From Providencia vermicola (lineage in GTDB: Bacteria; Pseudomonadota; Gammaproteobacteria; Enterobacterales; Enterobacteriaceae): a stretch of DNA of 64,000 nt. Location of the stretch: NCBI RefSeq assembly GCF_020381325.1, contig NZ_JAGSPI010000007.1:124001-188000 (forward strand). Reading direction: 5' to 3'. The notes beneath the pieces are model-generated. The model was not told the DNA's origin. It saw only the letters and a list, made by a program, of their open reading frames with translations, and did not search any database. A program made the translations under genes and the position numbers. The stretch's first letter is position 1. Each line of letters starts with the position of its first letter. Positions 29,705-38,793 of the stretch are shown one piece after another.

Positions 29705-31222
29705 TTAATTTGCCATTGCAGCTGTTTTTTCATGTTTGACAATAGCGTGACGCATGATATTTTCTTCTGATAGTTCACTTTCTTGTAACTCAGCGGTAAT
29801 TCGCCCTTCACTCATAACGTAAACACGATGAGAAAGTGAAATGACTTCAATCATTTCCGATGAAATAACAATTACTGAAAAACCTTTTTTCGCTAATTCA
29901 TTAATTAAGTGATAAATTTCAACTTTAGCGCCAACATCAACACCTCGAGTGGGTTCATCTAAAATTAATACATCACAGTTTGTATTTAGCCATTTGGCAA
30001 TAACGACTTTTTGTTGGTTCCCACCACTTAAACTCGAAATTGGGTTATCCATATTATTAAATTTAATTTTTAACTTATCTTTAAAAATGCTCGCTAATGC
30101 CCGTTCTTTACTAACCCGAATAACACCTTTTAATTGGCAAATAGAGCGTAACTTTGTCAAACTAATATTTTCACGAATAGGTCTAGATAAAATTGCGCCT
30201 TGAATTTTTCTATCTTCTGGAACTAATCCAATACCTTTGCTCATTGCATCACTTGGGTGGTGAATAATAATTTCTTTATTATCTTTAATGATTCTACCCG
30301 ACATTGTTTTATCGATGCCAAATAAGCATCTTGCAATTTCCGTGCGTCCTGAGCCGACGAGCCCAGCTAGACCTACAATTTCACCTTTTTTAACATAAAG
30401 ATTAATATTATTAAGTAAGCTTTTAGTGGATAAATTTTCGACCTGCAAAGCAATCTCATTACTTGGCATATTTTTAACTGGGTATAGATTTTCAAAACTT
30501 CGCCCCACCATACCTGTAATAATATCGTCCTCTGTACACGTTTTAGGATCCAGTTCTTTAGTCGTTTCCCCATCTTTAATAACCGTAATTGCATCCCCAA
30601 TTCTAAATATTTCTTCTAACCGATGGGAAATATATAAAATAGTGACACCTTGTGCCTTTAAAAATTTCAATTGGCTAAATAAAATATTAATTTCACGCTC
30701 AGATAATACTGCTGAAGGCTCATCTAAGATTAAAATATTAACATCTCGAGCCAATGACTTCGCTATTTCAACCATTTGTTGATATGCAACACTCAGTGTT
30801 TTAGCCTTAACGGTGGGATCAATATCAAAACCTAAATTTTTTAAAACATGACTAGCACGTTTATTTAATAATTTTCGGTTTATAGTCGCTTTCCCAAAAC
30901 CAAGGTCCCCCAGAAAAATATTTTCGGCGACAGTTAGCTCAGGTGAAATAGCAAGTTCTTGGTAAATAATACCAATTTTATGTTGTCTACTTTGCTTTGG
31001 TGTCGTGAAGTTCACTTCTTCACCATTAATAAAAACTTGCCCACTATCTTTTGTATATATTCCAGATAGAATTTTCATTAATGTTGATTTTCCGGCTCCA
31101 TTCTCACCTACAATTGCATGTATATCACCCCGCTTAACTTTAAGGTTAATATCTTTTAAGGCATGAACCCCACCAAAACTTTTTTTCACACCCTTTGTCA
31201 CAATTGCATATTCTTCCATCAT
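29705..31222 (-). CDS. Ribose-type ABC transporter ATP-binding protein
   Basis: 505 residues with two fused ATP-binding cassettes, as in RbsA/AlsA. The first cassette has GENGAGKST, a degenerate signature (LSVAYQQMVEIAKSL) and LILDEPSAVLS. The second has the atypical P-loop GLVGSGRTE and an intact LSGGNQQKVVIAKWL signature with LILDEPTRGVDVGA. This asymmetry is normal for CUT2 importers. ATP hydrolysis at the inner membrane drives import of the sugar captured by the binding protein. Confidence 0.94.
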   Translation of the reverse strand: MMEEYAIVTKGVKKSFGGVHALKDINLKVKRGDIHAIVGENGAGKSTLMKILSGIYTKDSGQVFINGEEVNFTTPKQSRQHKIGIIYQELAISPELTVAENIFLGDLGFGKATINRKLLNKRASHVLKNLGFDIDPTVKAKTLSVAYQQMVEIAKSLARDVNILILDEPSAVLSEREINILFSQLKFLKAQGVTILYISHRLEEIFRIGDAITVIKDGETTKELDPKTCTEDDIITGMVGRSFENLYPVKNMPSNEIALQVENLSTKSLLNNINLYVKKGEIVGLAGLVGSGRTEIARCLFGIDKTMSGRIIKDNKEIIIHHPSDAMSKGIGLVPEDRKIQGAILSRPIRENISLTKLRSICQLKGVIRVSKERALASIFKDKLKIKFNNMDNPISSLSGGNQQKVVIAKWLNTNCDVLILDEPTRGVDVGAKVEIYHLINELAKKGFSVIVISSEMIEVISLSHRVYVMSEGRITAELQESELSEENIMRHAIVKHEKTAAMAN

Positions 31223-31259
31223 AAATACCTTTTGCTTTATTAACTATGATAGATTTTTA

Positions 31260-31287
31260 GAGGTGCGGTATTCAATTACCGCACCTC
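31260..31287 (-). promoter_or_regulatory. Intercistronic hairpin between binding-protein and ATPase genes
   Basis: GAGGTGCGGTA, loop TTCAAT, TACCGCACCTC: a perfect 11 bp stem just after the binding-protein stop. Such stem-loops after periplasmic binding-protein genes are known to protect the upstream mRNA or lower read-through, giving excess binding protein. Confidence 0.65.
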
Positions 31288-31297
31288 ACGCACTTAA

Positions 31298-32266
31298 TTA
31301 ATACAGTGCTTTTTCATCATAATATTTCTTAACATTATCTTTATTAATGACAACTGGCGTGATGTAAGAATAATCAGGGAATTCTGTTTGGCCTGCTTTA
31401 TGCTTAGCAATAACATCGATAACAGCAGATGTTAGTGTATCTGGGTTATTTGAAGATGTTGCTTGCAATTCACCACGTGAAATCGCTTCAAGTGCTTTTT
31501 TATATCCATCATTCGAGAAAATTTTCACGTTATCTAATTTGTTTGCGGCTTTCAAAGATAAAACTGCACCTAAGACCATTTCATCAGATTCGGTATAAAC
31601 ACAATTAATTTTATCTCCTTGTGCAACGAGCAAATCTTCCATCGCTTTAAGACCACCTTGCTGGTCCCAATTTCCCCAACCTTGGCTTAATACTGTTAGA
31701 TTTGTTTGGTTATATTTTCTAAGTTGTGCTTCCATCACACCACGAACAAAGTTTGCTCGACGTGCTTCACCGACTAAATTACCTTGATTCCCACTGATAA
31801 AGACACAGTTCATTGGATTTTTACCAAATAAATCAACTGCATACTCTCCCATTAAGACATTATTTTTTCCGTTATCAGCCTGAACACGTGTTATGACAGG
31901 AGCACTTAGTGGAATATCACTGTCTAAAATAATGGTTGGAATACCTTTATTTTTTGCCATATTCGTAATACGAATACCTGCTTCTGGGTCTTGTGGATTT
32001 AAAACTAAATAATTAATTCCTTGAGATAACATATCCTCTACATCTGAGATTTGCTTATTTAAATCCCCGCGTGCATCTGTCGTGATTATTTCATAACCTT
32101 TTTCTTTAGCATGCTTTTGCATGTATTGATCAAGCCCATTAAAAAATGCGCCATTTAATGTTCTATTCGCAAAACCAATTTTTATTTTATCTTCAGCATT
32201 AGCTAAACCTGTTGAGAATGCAGAGACAACAATAGTACAAAGCAATAATTTATTAATAGCTTTCAT
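31298..32266 (-). CDS. Periplasmic sugar-binding protein (RbsB/AlsB type)
   Basis: 322 residues. Signal peptide about 1-24 (LLLCTIVVSAFSTGLANA before EDK). The mature part is a type I periplasmic-binding fold: KIGFANRTLNGAFFNGLDQ opens it, and NYLVLNPQDPEAGI and IPTIILDSDIPL follow. DGYKKALEAISRGELQATSSNNP lies near the C-terminus. It delivers the substrate to the membrane complex encoded downstream. The specificity cannot be assigned; the ligand could be an aldose, ketose or polyol. Confidence 0.9.
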   Translation of the reverse strand: MKAINKLLLCTIVVSAFSTGLANAEDKIKIGFANRTLNGAFFNGLDQYMQKHAKEKGYEIITTDARGDLNKQISDVEDMLSQGINYLVLNPQDPEAGIRITNMAKNKGIPTIILDSDIPLSAPVITRVQADNGKNNVLMGEYAVDLFGKNPMNCVFISGNQGNLVGEARRANFVRGVMEAQLRKYNQTNLTVLSQGWGNWDQQGGLKAMEDLLVAQGDKINCVYTESDEMVLGAVLSLKAANKLDNVKIFSNDGYKKALEAISRGELQATSSNNPDTLTSAVIDVIAKHKAGQTEFPDYSYITPVVINKDNVKKYYDEKALY

Positions 32267-32360
32267 TATATTTACCTTATATGTAGGGATGGTGCTTTCT
32301 ATTATTTTGATAACTATGTAACTAAATTTTCCTAATGCCTTTATTATTAAATTTAATTGA

Positions 32361-33293
32361 TTAAATAGACTGAGCGAGTAACCTTTCTTCTACTTCGGAT
32401 AAATCAGGTAACGTGCCAGCCCCTAGCTTTTCAACACTCACAGCCGCATAGGCAGATGCAAAACGGGTCGCTAAACGGATTGAATCTCCCATTGCTAATC
32501 TCGCCGCTAATGCACCATTAAATGCATCTCCAGCACCAGTCGTATCAATAGGTTGTGAAGGAAAACACGGAATAATCATTTTCCCTTCATCATCAGATAA
32601 CAATGCCCCAAGCGAACCCATTGTGATAATGACGTTTTTACATCCTTTAGCGTGGATTAAGTCGGCAGCTCGGCTCGCACTTTCATAATCCTCCACTTTG
32701 CACCCTGTAATTAGCCATGCCTCAGTTGAGTTAGGTGTAATTAAATCAACCTGTTGTAACATCTCACTCGTCACTGGCTGCCAAGGCGCTGGGTTTAAAA
32801 TGACAAAAGCATTATTCGCCTTGCCAATAGCAATCACGCGCTCAATAGCTTGTAAATTATTTTCTAATTGCACTAATACAACATCAGCACAAGAAATTGT
32901 TGGCTCACATTGGGTGATTTCATCGTCTGTCACTGTCATATTTGCGCCGGGGTCAACGGCTATCATATTTTCAGCATCACCATCACGCTCAGCGACATAA
33001 ACGAGTGAATTTCCAGTTGAAATTTCATTCGTTACCAATAAGGTAACTGCATTAAAACCAACTGACTTTAGATGCCTACGTGCATATTGCCCAAAAGCGT
33101 CCTCACCTATTTTTCCGATATAATGGACATTTGCACCTGATTTTAAAGCCGCCGTTGCTTGGTTTGCTCCTTTTCCACCTGCACTTGTCATACTGCTGTT
33201 TGCAACAAGTGATTCACCTGGAAATGGGAAACGAGATACTCTGGCAACCATATCAAAGTTAAACGAGCCAAATACACATACTTTTCCTGCCAT
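32361..33293 (-). CDS. PfkB/ribokinase-family sugar kinase
   Basis: 310 residues. N-terminal PfkB signature region SAGGKGANQATAALKSGANV and C-terminal active-site motif DTTGAGDAFNGALAARL with the catalytic aspartate in GAGD. Overall it resembles ribokinase. In this operon it would phosphorylate the imported or oxidised sugar (probably a ketose at C6, or an aldose) before epimerisation. It is followed by the binding-protein gene after 94 bp. Confidence 0.9.
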   Translation of the reverse strand: MAGKVCVFGSFNFDMVARVSRFPFPGESLVANSSMTSAGGKGANQATAALKSGANVHYIGKIGEDAFGQYARRHLKSVGFNAVTLLVTNEISTGNSLVYVAERDGDAENMIAVDPGANMTVTDDEITQCEPTISCADVVLVQLENNLQAIERVIAIGKANNAFVILNPAPWQPVTSEMLQQVDLITPNSTEAWLITGCKVEDYESASRAADLIHAKGCKNVIITMGSLGALLSDDEGKMIIPCFPSQPIDTTGAGDAFNGALAARLAMGDSIRLATRFASAYAAVSVEKLGAGTLPDLSEVEERLLAQSI

Positions 33294-33308
33294 AATTAAT
33301 CCTTAAAA

Positions 33309-33989
33309 CTAAGCATAATTCAGTGAGGTAAGAATATCTTCTTGCATCGTTTGCCACGTTTCAGATAGCGGAATACCTTTTTTAAATAACCCACTACTTC
33401 CCATAATTAAAACTTGCCCACCTGCTTTTAATAAGGCTTTATACGTGTTTTTATTACAAGAACCATCAACCTCAATTAAGAATGAATAATTCCCTTCTGC
33501 TTTTTTCTGATTCAAAGCATGGATTTTCTCTACCATTTCAGGAATAAACGCTTGCCCTGCATACCCCGGATCAACCGTCATCACAGTTACTTTATCAATT
33601 AAATGAATATAAGGATTTAACACCTCAATACTTGTCGCAGGATTTAAAACAATCCCAACTTTTTTGCCCTTATTACGAATATGATTAATCACTCTAAATG
33701 CATATGAACTTATAATTTCCGCATGCAAAGAAATACTGTCAGTTCCAACAGAAATTAAATCATCAATAAAATCCATTGGGTGTTCTACCATGAGGTGAAC
33801 ATCAATGGGTAGCTGTGTGTAGGGTTTTATTTGTCTAATAAAATCAACTGACAATGCCAAGTTCTTGACATAATGCCCATCCATTATATCCACATGCAGC
33901 ATATCCGCATTATCATTTAAAAATGATAATTGCTCAGATACTTTCATCATATCGATACACATTAAAGACGGTGAAATTAAGTATTTCAT
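33309..33989 (-). CDS. Ribulose-phosphate-3-epimerase family, AlsE-like hexulose-6-phosphate epimerase
   Basis: 226 residues in a TIM barrel. ISPSLMCIDMM at the N-terminus, HVDIMDGHYVKNL, the catalytic-region VDPGYAGQAFIPEM and EVDGSCNKNTYK are visible. SLMC(I/M)D, TVMTVDPG and IEVDGSCN match E. coli AlsE (D-allulose-6-phosphate 3-epimerase) better than the general Rpe enzyme. This suggests conversion of allulose 6-phosphate, or a similar ketohexose phosphate, to fructose 6-phosphate. It follows the regulator and precedes the kinase by 15 bp. A pentulose substrate is not excluded. Confidence 0.85.
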   Translation of the reverse strand: MKYLISPSLMCIDMMKVSEQLSFLNDNADMLHVDIMDGHYVKNLALSVDFIRQIKPYTQLPIDVHLMVEHPMDFIDDLISVGTDSISLHAEIISSYAFRVINHIRNKGKKVGIVLNPATSIEVLNPYIHLIDKVTVMTVDPGYAGQAFIPEMVEKIHALNQKKAEGNYSFLIEVDGSCNKNTYKALLKAGGQVLIMGSSGLFKKGIPLSETWQTMQEDILTSLNYA

Positions 33990-34073
33990 CTTTTCATCCT
34001 AATAAATATTTTATTTAATACAATGCTGCCTCTGACATATATAAATTCAGAGTTTTATTATTTAATTATAAGT

Positions 34074-34883
34074 TTAATTAATCGTAATAACTTTAACGTT
34101 ATGCCACGTCATTTCTTTTTGGAATAATGGGTCATCAAATTTTTCAGTAATTAATAGATCAATATCACCAAATCCACAAACTCGAGCTGTTCCTATCTTT
34201 CCAAACTTACTTTGGTCAACTAATAAAACAATTCGACGCGATATTAAAAACATTTGCCTAAGGAGTGCTGCATGAGCTTCACTATCCGCATAAATGCCTC
34301 TGTCTCTATCAATTCCTTGGCAGGAAAAAAATAGTGTATCGACATTCTGTTCATTAATTTGTTTGATTGTCGTTTCACCAAAAAAAGCTTCTTCTGCAAC
34401 AGAAAATTCCCCACCTAACCCGACGACACGCGTCGATGTCCGCGGCATCAGCGTTTGAATAATCGCAACAGAAGGCGTTACAACTGTTAATTCAAACTCC
34501 GGAAGTTGCCTAGCTAAGAACCAGCTGCTGCTGCTACCATCTAATAAAATAATTTGCTGTGGTTGAATAAAATCCAACGCAACTTTCGCCATGCGTGTTT
34601 TATTTTCTATATTTAATGCCGTTCGAACTCGGAATGCGCCTTGTTTTACTGAAGGTGGCATTTCTTGAGGTGCATAATAGGGTATCAACGACGTTTTTAG
34701 CTTATTTGACAACAACGCCCCACCATGGCTTCGATTCACCATTCCTTGATGTTCAAGGTCTGTTAAATCTCGCCGCACTGTCTCCCGAGATACCTGTAGA
34801 CGCTCGGCCAAATCATTAACACGCATTGCACCATGTTCTTGAATGAGGGCAACAATAGCGTTATGTCTTTCGAGTTGTAGCAT
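34074..34883 (-). CDS. DeoR/GlpR-family transcriptional regulator
   Basis: 269 residues. N-terminal winged helix-turn-helix (RVNDLAERLQVSRETVRRDL, then HQGMVNRSHGGALL, the classic DeoR signature) and a C-terminal DeoRC sugar-phosphate sensor domain (LDGSSSSWFLARQL, then DQSKFGK). A strong AAGGGGA ribosome-binding site precedes the ATG. It is the first gene of the operon it probably represses, with a phosphorylated pathway intermediate as inducer. Dyad sequences 200 bp upstream (35062-35125) are operator candidates. Confidence 0.92.
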   Translation of the reverse strand: MLQLERHNAIVALIQEHGAMRVNDLAERLQVSRETVRRDLTDLEHQGMVNRSHGGALLSNKLKTSLIPYYAPQEMPPSVKQGAFRVRTALNIENKTRMAKVALDFIQPQQIILLDGSSSSWFLARQLPEFELTVVTPSVAIIQTLMPRTSTRVVGLGGEFSVAEEAFFGETTIKQINEQNVDTLFFSCQGIDRDRGIYADSEAHAALLRQMFLISRRIVLLVDQSKFGKIGTARVCGFGDIDLLITEKFDDPLFQKEMTWHNVKVITIN

Positions 34884-35413
34884 ATTTGTCCCCTTTCAAT
34901 ATGGTGATGAGTATAGCCGTATCAATTCATGATTACTGAGCCGTTTTTCTCATAACGTTAGGATCAGGGGAAAAAGCCATTTTCTGTGATTTTTATCTCA
35001 GAAAACACAAATTCCCCCTAACTTAGCGATGCTGTATCGCTTAATAGTTTGCATATCGGTCAAATACGGGCAAATACAAAGAAAAATACAAAAGCCCGTA
35101 TTTACCCGCATAAACCCGTTTATGCCCGTTTTGATAATTCACTGATGAAATTAATTTGTTTTATTAAAATTTGAAAGGGATTTTGTGAAAATATTGTTAT
35201 CTTATGCTGTACATCTCAATTTGATGATCACCGAGATAGTATCGTGCTGAAATTAATATTAAGCTGGAAGGATTAGCATCAATCAAATGATTGGTTTAAA
35301 CAATAGATTAAAAGAATGAAAGGTGCATTTTAAGAGAATAAAGCCAAACCTTACCCCCTTAAAATTTAATGCACTCATTATGTTACTAATAGCCACATCA
35401 TTTTTTGATGTAA
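34884..35413. other. Intergenic region upstream of the sugar operon
   Basis: 530 bp between the operon regulator and the rhlE stop, both on the minus strand. It contains the operon promoter region and a set of dyads at 35062-35125 (described separately). Near rhlE, ACATCA/TGATGT around a T-run overlaps the rhlE end and could be part of its terminator. No ORF or RNA gene is recognised. Confidence 0.4.
35062..35125. promoter_or_regulatory. Dyad cluster, candidate operators of the DeoR-type regulator
   Basis: AAATACGGGC (35062-35071) is inverted as GCCCGTATTT (35094-35103). Directly after lies the perfect palindrome GCATAAACCCGTTTATGC (35108-35125). The common core is ACCCG/CGGGT next to an A/T-rich arm. 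The position about 180-240 bp upstream of the regulator ATG fits a distal operator region. Confidence 0.4.
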
Positions 35414-36754
35414 CTAGCTATCCTTACGCCCTTGACTCACTTTTTTCTGGGCACTTTTCCACGGTGATGTAGATGCTGAACCTCTGTTACCACCGGCTTT
35501 CGCTGCTGGTGAATGACTACGACGTGGAGACTTAGTATTGTTACCATGGTTTCTATCACCAGAGCGGCGTTCATTGCGCTGCGGTGTTTTTTGGATAGGT
35601 TCTGCTTTAATAGATGGATCGGGTTCATAACCGTCAATCGCCATCAATGGGATCGATTTCTTCAGCAGTTTTTCAATATCTTTAAGTAGCTTAGCCTCAT
35701 CAATACAAACTAATGACACCGCCATACCTATCGCTTCAGCACGACCAGTGCGACCAATACGGTGAACATAATCTTCGGCTACATTTGGCAATTCAAAATT
35801 CACCACATAAGGGAGTTGCTCAATATCAAGGCCACGAGCTGCAATATCCGTTGCGACTAAAACACGGATATTCCCAGATTTAAAATCCGCTAAAGCGCGT
35901 GTTCGCGCACCTTGGCTCTTATTGCCGTGGATAGCAGCTGCTTTAACACCATCTTTATTTAAGTGCTCCGCTAAGCGGTTTGCGCCGTGTTTTGTTCTTG
36001 TAAAAACAAGAACTTGCTGCCAGTTATCACGACCAATCATAAATGACAGTAACTCAGCTTTACGCTTTTTATCCACTAAGTGAACATATTGCGTTATTTG
36101 CTCAGATGCTGAATTTCGAGGGGCAACTTCAATAGTTACGGGATTATTCAGTAACTTATTTGCTAGCTGTTTGATGTCATCCGAAAAGGTTGCTGAAAAC
36201 AATAAGTTTTGGCGTTTTTTCGGTAATTTATTAATAACACGGCGGATATCGTGAATAAAGCCCATATCTAACATGCGGTCAGCTTCATCCAATACAAACA
36301 TTTCGACCTGAGAAAGATCAACCGCATTTTGGTGCTCTAAATCCAATAAACGACCTGGCGTAGCAATTAAAATATCTACCCCACCACGCAATTTCATCAT
36401 CTGTGGATTGATACTCACACCACCAAAAACAACAAATGAACGAATACGCAAGTGACGGCTATATTCTTTTACATTTTCAGCAACTTGAGCCGCAAGCTCC
36501 CTCGTTGGCGTCAAAATGAGTGCACGAATTGGTCGACGATTATTACCGCGAGGGTTAGAAACCAGCTTTTGTAAAATAGGCAGTGTAAAGCCTGCTGTTT
36601 TACCTGTTCCAGTTTGTGCACTCGCAAGAAGGTCGTTTCCTGCAAGCACTGCGGGGATAGCTTGTTGTTGAATAGGCGTTGGACTTTCATAGCCTAACTC
36701 ATTAATGGCAAGCAAAATTTCCTCGTTTAACGCGAGGTCTGAAAAAGTTGTCAA
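35414..36754 (-). CDS. rhlE: ATP-dependent RNA helicase RhlE
   Basis: 446 residues. DEAD-box helicase core in order: Q motif ([32 protein letters not shown]), Walker [23 protein letters not shown] in [13 protein letters not shown] ([10 protein letters not shown]), [10 protein letters not shown] and [10 protein letters not shown] basic, low-complexity tail rich in Arg, Asn, Gly and Ser follows from about 385. It remodels RNA, including during ribosome assembly. It is divergent from cecR, as in E. coli, where CecR also controls rhlE. Confidence 0.96.
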   Translation of the reverse strand: MTTFSDLALNEEILLAINELGYESPTPIQQQAIPAVLAGNDLLASAQTGTGKTAGFTLPILQKLVSNPRGNNRRPIRALILTPTRELAAQVAENVKEYSRHLRIRSFVVFGGVSINPQMMKLRGGVDILIATPGRLLDLEHQNAVDLSQVEMFVLDEADRMLDMGFIHDIRRVINKLPKKRQNLLFSATFSDDIKQLANKLLNNPVTIEVAPRNSASEQITQYVHLVDKKRKAELLSFMIGRDNWQQVLVFTRTKHGANRLAEHLNKDGVKAAAIHGNKSQGARTRALADFKSGNIRVLVATDIAARGLDIEQLPYVVNFELPNVAEDYVHRIGRTGRAEAIGMAVSLVCIDEAKLLKDIEKLLKKSIPLMAIDGYEPDPSIKAEPIQKTPQRNERRSGDRNHGNNTKSPRRSHSPAAKAGGNRGSASTSPWKSAQKKVSQGRKDS

Positions 36755-36930
36755 ATTAAATTACTCCGAGCTTCACCGCTTCAAGTTGATTGTGGCAGTT
36801 CTGGGGGAAGTGAGTCAGAAGAAAAAAGCGCAAACTGCCGTGCGACATTGCAAAATTCTAACATTATTTGATGGTGATAAATATATTAATTTAGTTTGGG
36901 TAATAAATTAATATAAAATTCCCTCTATAT

Positions 36931-36942
36931 AGTATATATACT
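36931..36942. promoter_or_regulatory. Palindrome in the rhlE-cecR divergent promoter region
   Basis: AGTATATATACT is a perfect 12 bp palindrome, 100 bp upstream of cecR, in a 287 bp region between divergent genes. TetR-family repressors bind such dyads in their own promoter. It is also very A/T-rich and may be no more than promoter sequence. Confidence 0.35.
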
Positions 36943-37041
36943 TATACAACACTATGAGTTGTCGTTTATGACCCCTTTTAAACATAAAGAGCCACTTAGA
37001 GCTTATAAAGTATGATTTAATTCTGATTTAAAGGAATGTTT

Positions 37042-37734
37042 ATGAATATAAATTCGTCACCAACCTTGCGGGGAGAAAACGCAAAGTTACAACTACTACT
37101 TACAGCCGCGGATGTTTATGGAGAACAAGGGCTTGATGGGGCAACTACCCGCAAGATTGCGCAAGCATCAGGGCAAAATATCGCCGCAATTTCCTACTAT
37201 TTTGGCTCTAAAGAAGGGCTGTATTTAGCTGTCGCGAAGATGATTGCAAAAAATATTAAAGACAGTTTCCACGATGTGTTTCTTTCCATTGATCGCTTTT
37301 TAAATCAATCCGCTAATGAAAAAACACCCCAAGAAGCACTCGATTTATTACAAAAAACAGTGATAACGTATAATTACTTTCAGCTTGAAAAGAAAAATTT
37401 AAGTTTTTCTCGTATTTTAGCGCGAGAACAACTTAACCCCACCGAAGCTTATACCATTATTCATGAGCAAGCTTTAGGCCCTATCCATTCTCGTTTAAAC
37501 CGCTTAATTGCTGTTTATATCGGGGCTGATCCCAATCATCTCACAACACTTATTCATACCCACGCCATTTTAGGTGAAACGTTGTCATTTCGTATCGCTC
37601 GTGAAACCTTATTACGCCAAACGGGGTGGAAACATATCAATGAAAATGAATTTAAAATTATTAATCAAGTTCTTATTGAACATACAAATATATTATTAGC
37701 GGGATTACGTCATCGCAAACAGATTGAAAAGTGA
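37042..37734 (+). CDS. cecR: TetR-family regulator CecR (YbiH)
   Basis: 230 residues from ATG 37042; AAAGGA lies 7 bases upstream of this ATG but directly abuts the earlier one at 37036. N-terminal TetR helix-turn-helix (LDGATTRKIAQASGQNIAAISYYFGSKEGLY) and a C-terminal DUF1956-type ligand domain. E. coli CecR (223 residues) controls the adjacent ybhGFSR transporter operon and rhlE and affects sensitivity to cefoperazone and chloramphenicol. The same gene order here supports the assignment. Confidence 0.93.
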   Translation: MNINSSPTLRGENAKLQLLLTAADVYGEQGLDGATTRKIAQASGQNIAAISYYFGSKEGLYLAVAKMIAKNIKDSFHDVFLSIDRFLNQSANEKTPQEALDLLQKTVITYNYFQLEKKNLSFSRILAREQLNPTEAYTIIHEQALGPIHSRLNRLIAVYIGADPNHLTTLIHTHAILGETLSFRIARETLLRQTGWKHINENEFKIINQVLIEHTNILLAGLRHRKQIEK

Positions 37735-37788
37735 TATGATTAATTGATTAAAGTGAAATCATTTCTTGTCGATTAACTAGGGTCAACG

Positions 37789-38784
37789 ATGAACAATAAA
37801 AGCCGTTCTATTTTTGTTTTTATTATTGTTATATTAATCGGTGCTGCAGTTTCTGGTTATTATTACTATCAATCTCAACAAGATAAAACATTAACGTTAT
37901 ATGGCAATGTTGATGTACGAACGGTTAACTTAAGTTTCAGAGTACCTGGCAAGCTCGTGTCCTTAACTGTTGATGAGGGCGCGCGCATTGCGATTGGTGA
38001 TAAGCTTGGTCAATTAGATGATGCACCTTACATTAATGCATTAAATAAAGCTAAAGGTGTGCGAGAAAGCGCCAAAGCCCAATTAATGCTAAAAGAAAGT
38101 GGCTACCGCACCCAAGAAATTGCCCAAGTTGAAGCTGAAGTTGCTCAACGGCAAGCGGCTTGGCAATATGCAGATAACTTTTATAAACGCCAACAAGGCC
38201 TAGCAGCTTCTCGTGTCATTTCTGCCAATGATCTCGATAATGCAAAAAATAACCGCAATCAAGCTTTTGCAGCTCTTCAAGCCGCCCAAGACAAATTGAA
38301 TCAATACCAAAGTGGCTTCCGCCAAGAAGAAATTGCGGCAGCTAGAGGGGAATGGTTACAAGCAGAAGCTGCTGTTGCCCAGGCTGAGCTAGATTTACAA
38401 GATACAGTGCTAATTGCCCCATCTGATGGCACTATTTTAACCCGCGCCATCGAACCAGGCACCAATGTTGGTGCAGGAAACAGTATTTTTAGTGTTACCC
38501 TCACTCACCCAGTTTGGGTACGTGCTTATATCAGTGAACCGCACCTTGGCAACGCTGTTCCAGGATCGCAAGTCACCCTCTATACTGATAGCCGCCCTAA
38601 TCAACCATACCATGGTACAATTGGCTTTGTTTCTCCAACGGCTGAATTTACGCCTAAAAGTGTACAAACACCTGATTTAAGAACCGATTTGGTTTATCGT
38701 TTACGTATTATTGTTGATGATGCAGATGATGCTTTACGCCAAGGCATGCCTGTCACCATTTACTTTGCAAATAACAAGAAGTAA
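37789..38784 (+). CDS. ybhG: HlyD-family membrane-fusion protein YbhG
   Basis: 331 residues. An N-terminal membrane anchor (about 7-26) is followed by a biotinyl-lipoyl-like half domain ([25 protein letters not shown]), a coiled-coil hairpin of about 90 residues rich in Ala, Gln and Glu, and a beta-barrel domain ([25 protein letters not shown]). It links the inner-membrane YbhFSR exporter to an outer-membrane channel such as TolC. It follows cecR by 54 bp and precedes ybhF by 9 bp. Confidence 0.94.
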   Translation: MNNKSRSIFVFIIVILIGAAVSGYYYYQSQQDKTLTLYGNVDVRTVNLSFRVPGKLVSLTVDEGARIAIGDKLGQLDDAPYINALNKAKGVRESAKAQLMLKESGYRTQEIAQVEAEVAQRQAAWQYADNFYKRQQGLAASRVISANDLDNAKNNRNQAFAALQAAQDKLNQYQSGFRQEEIAAARGEWLQAEAAVAQAELDLQDTVLIAPSDGTILTRAIEPGTNVGAGNSIFSVTLTHPVWVRAYISEPHLGNAVPGSQVTLYTDSRPNQPYHGTIGFVSPTAEFTPKSVQTPDLRTDLVYRLRIIVDDADDALRQGMPVTIYFANNKK

Positions 38785-38793
38785 AAAATAGCC

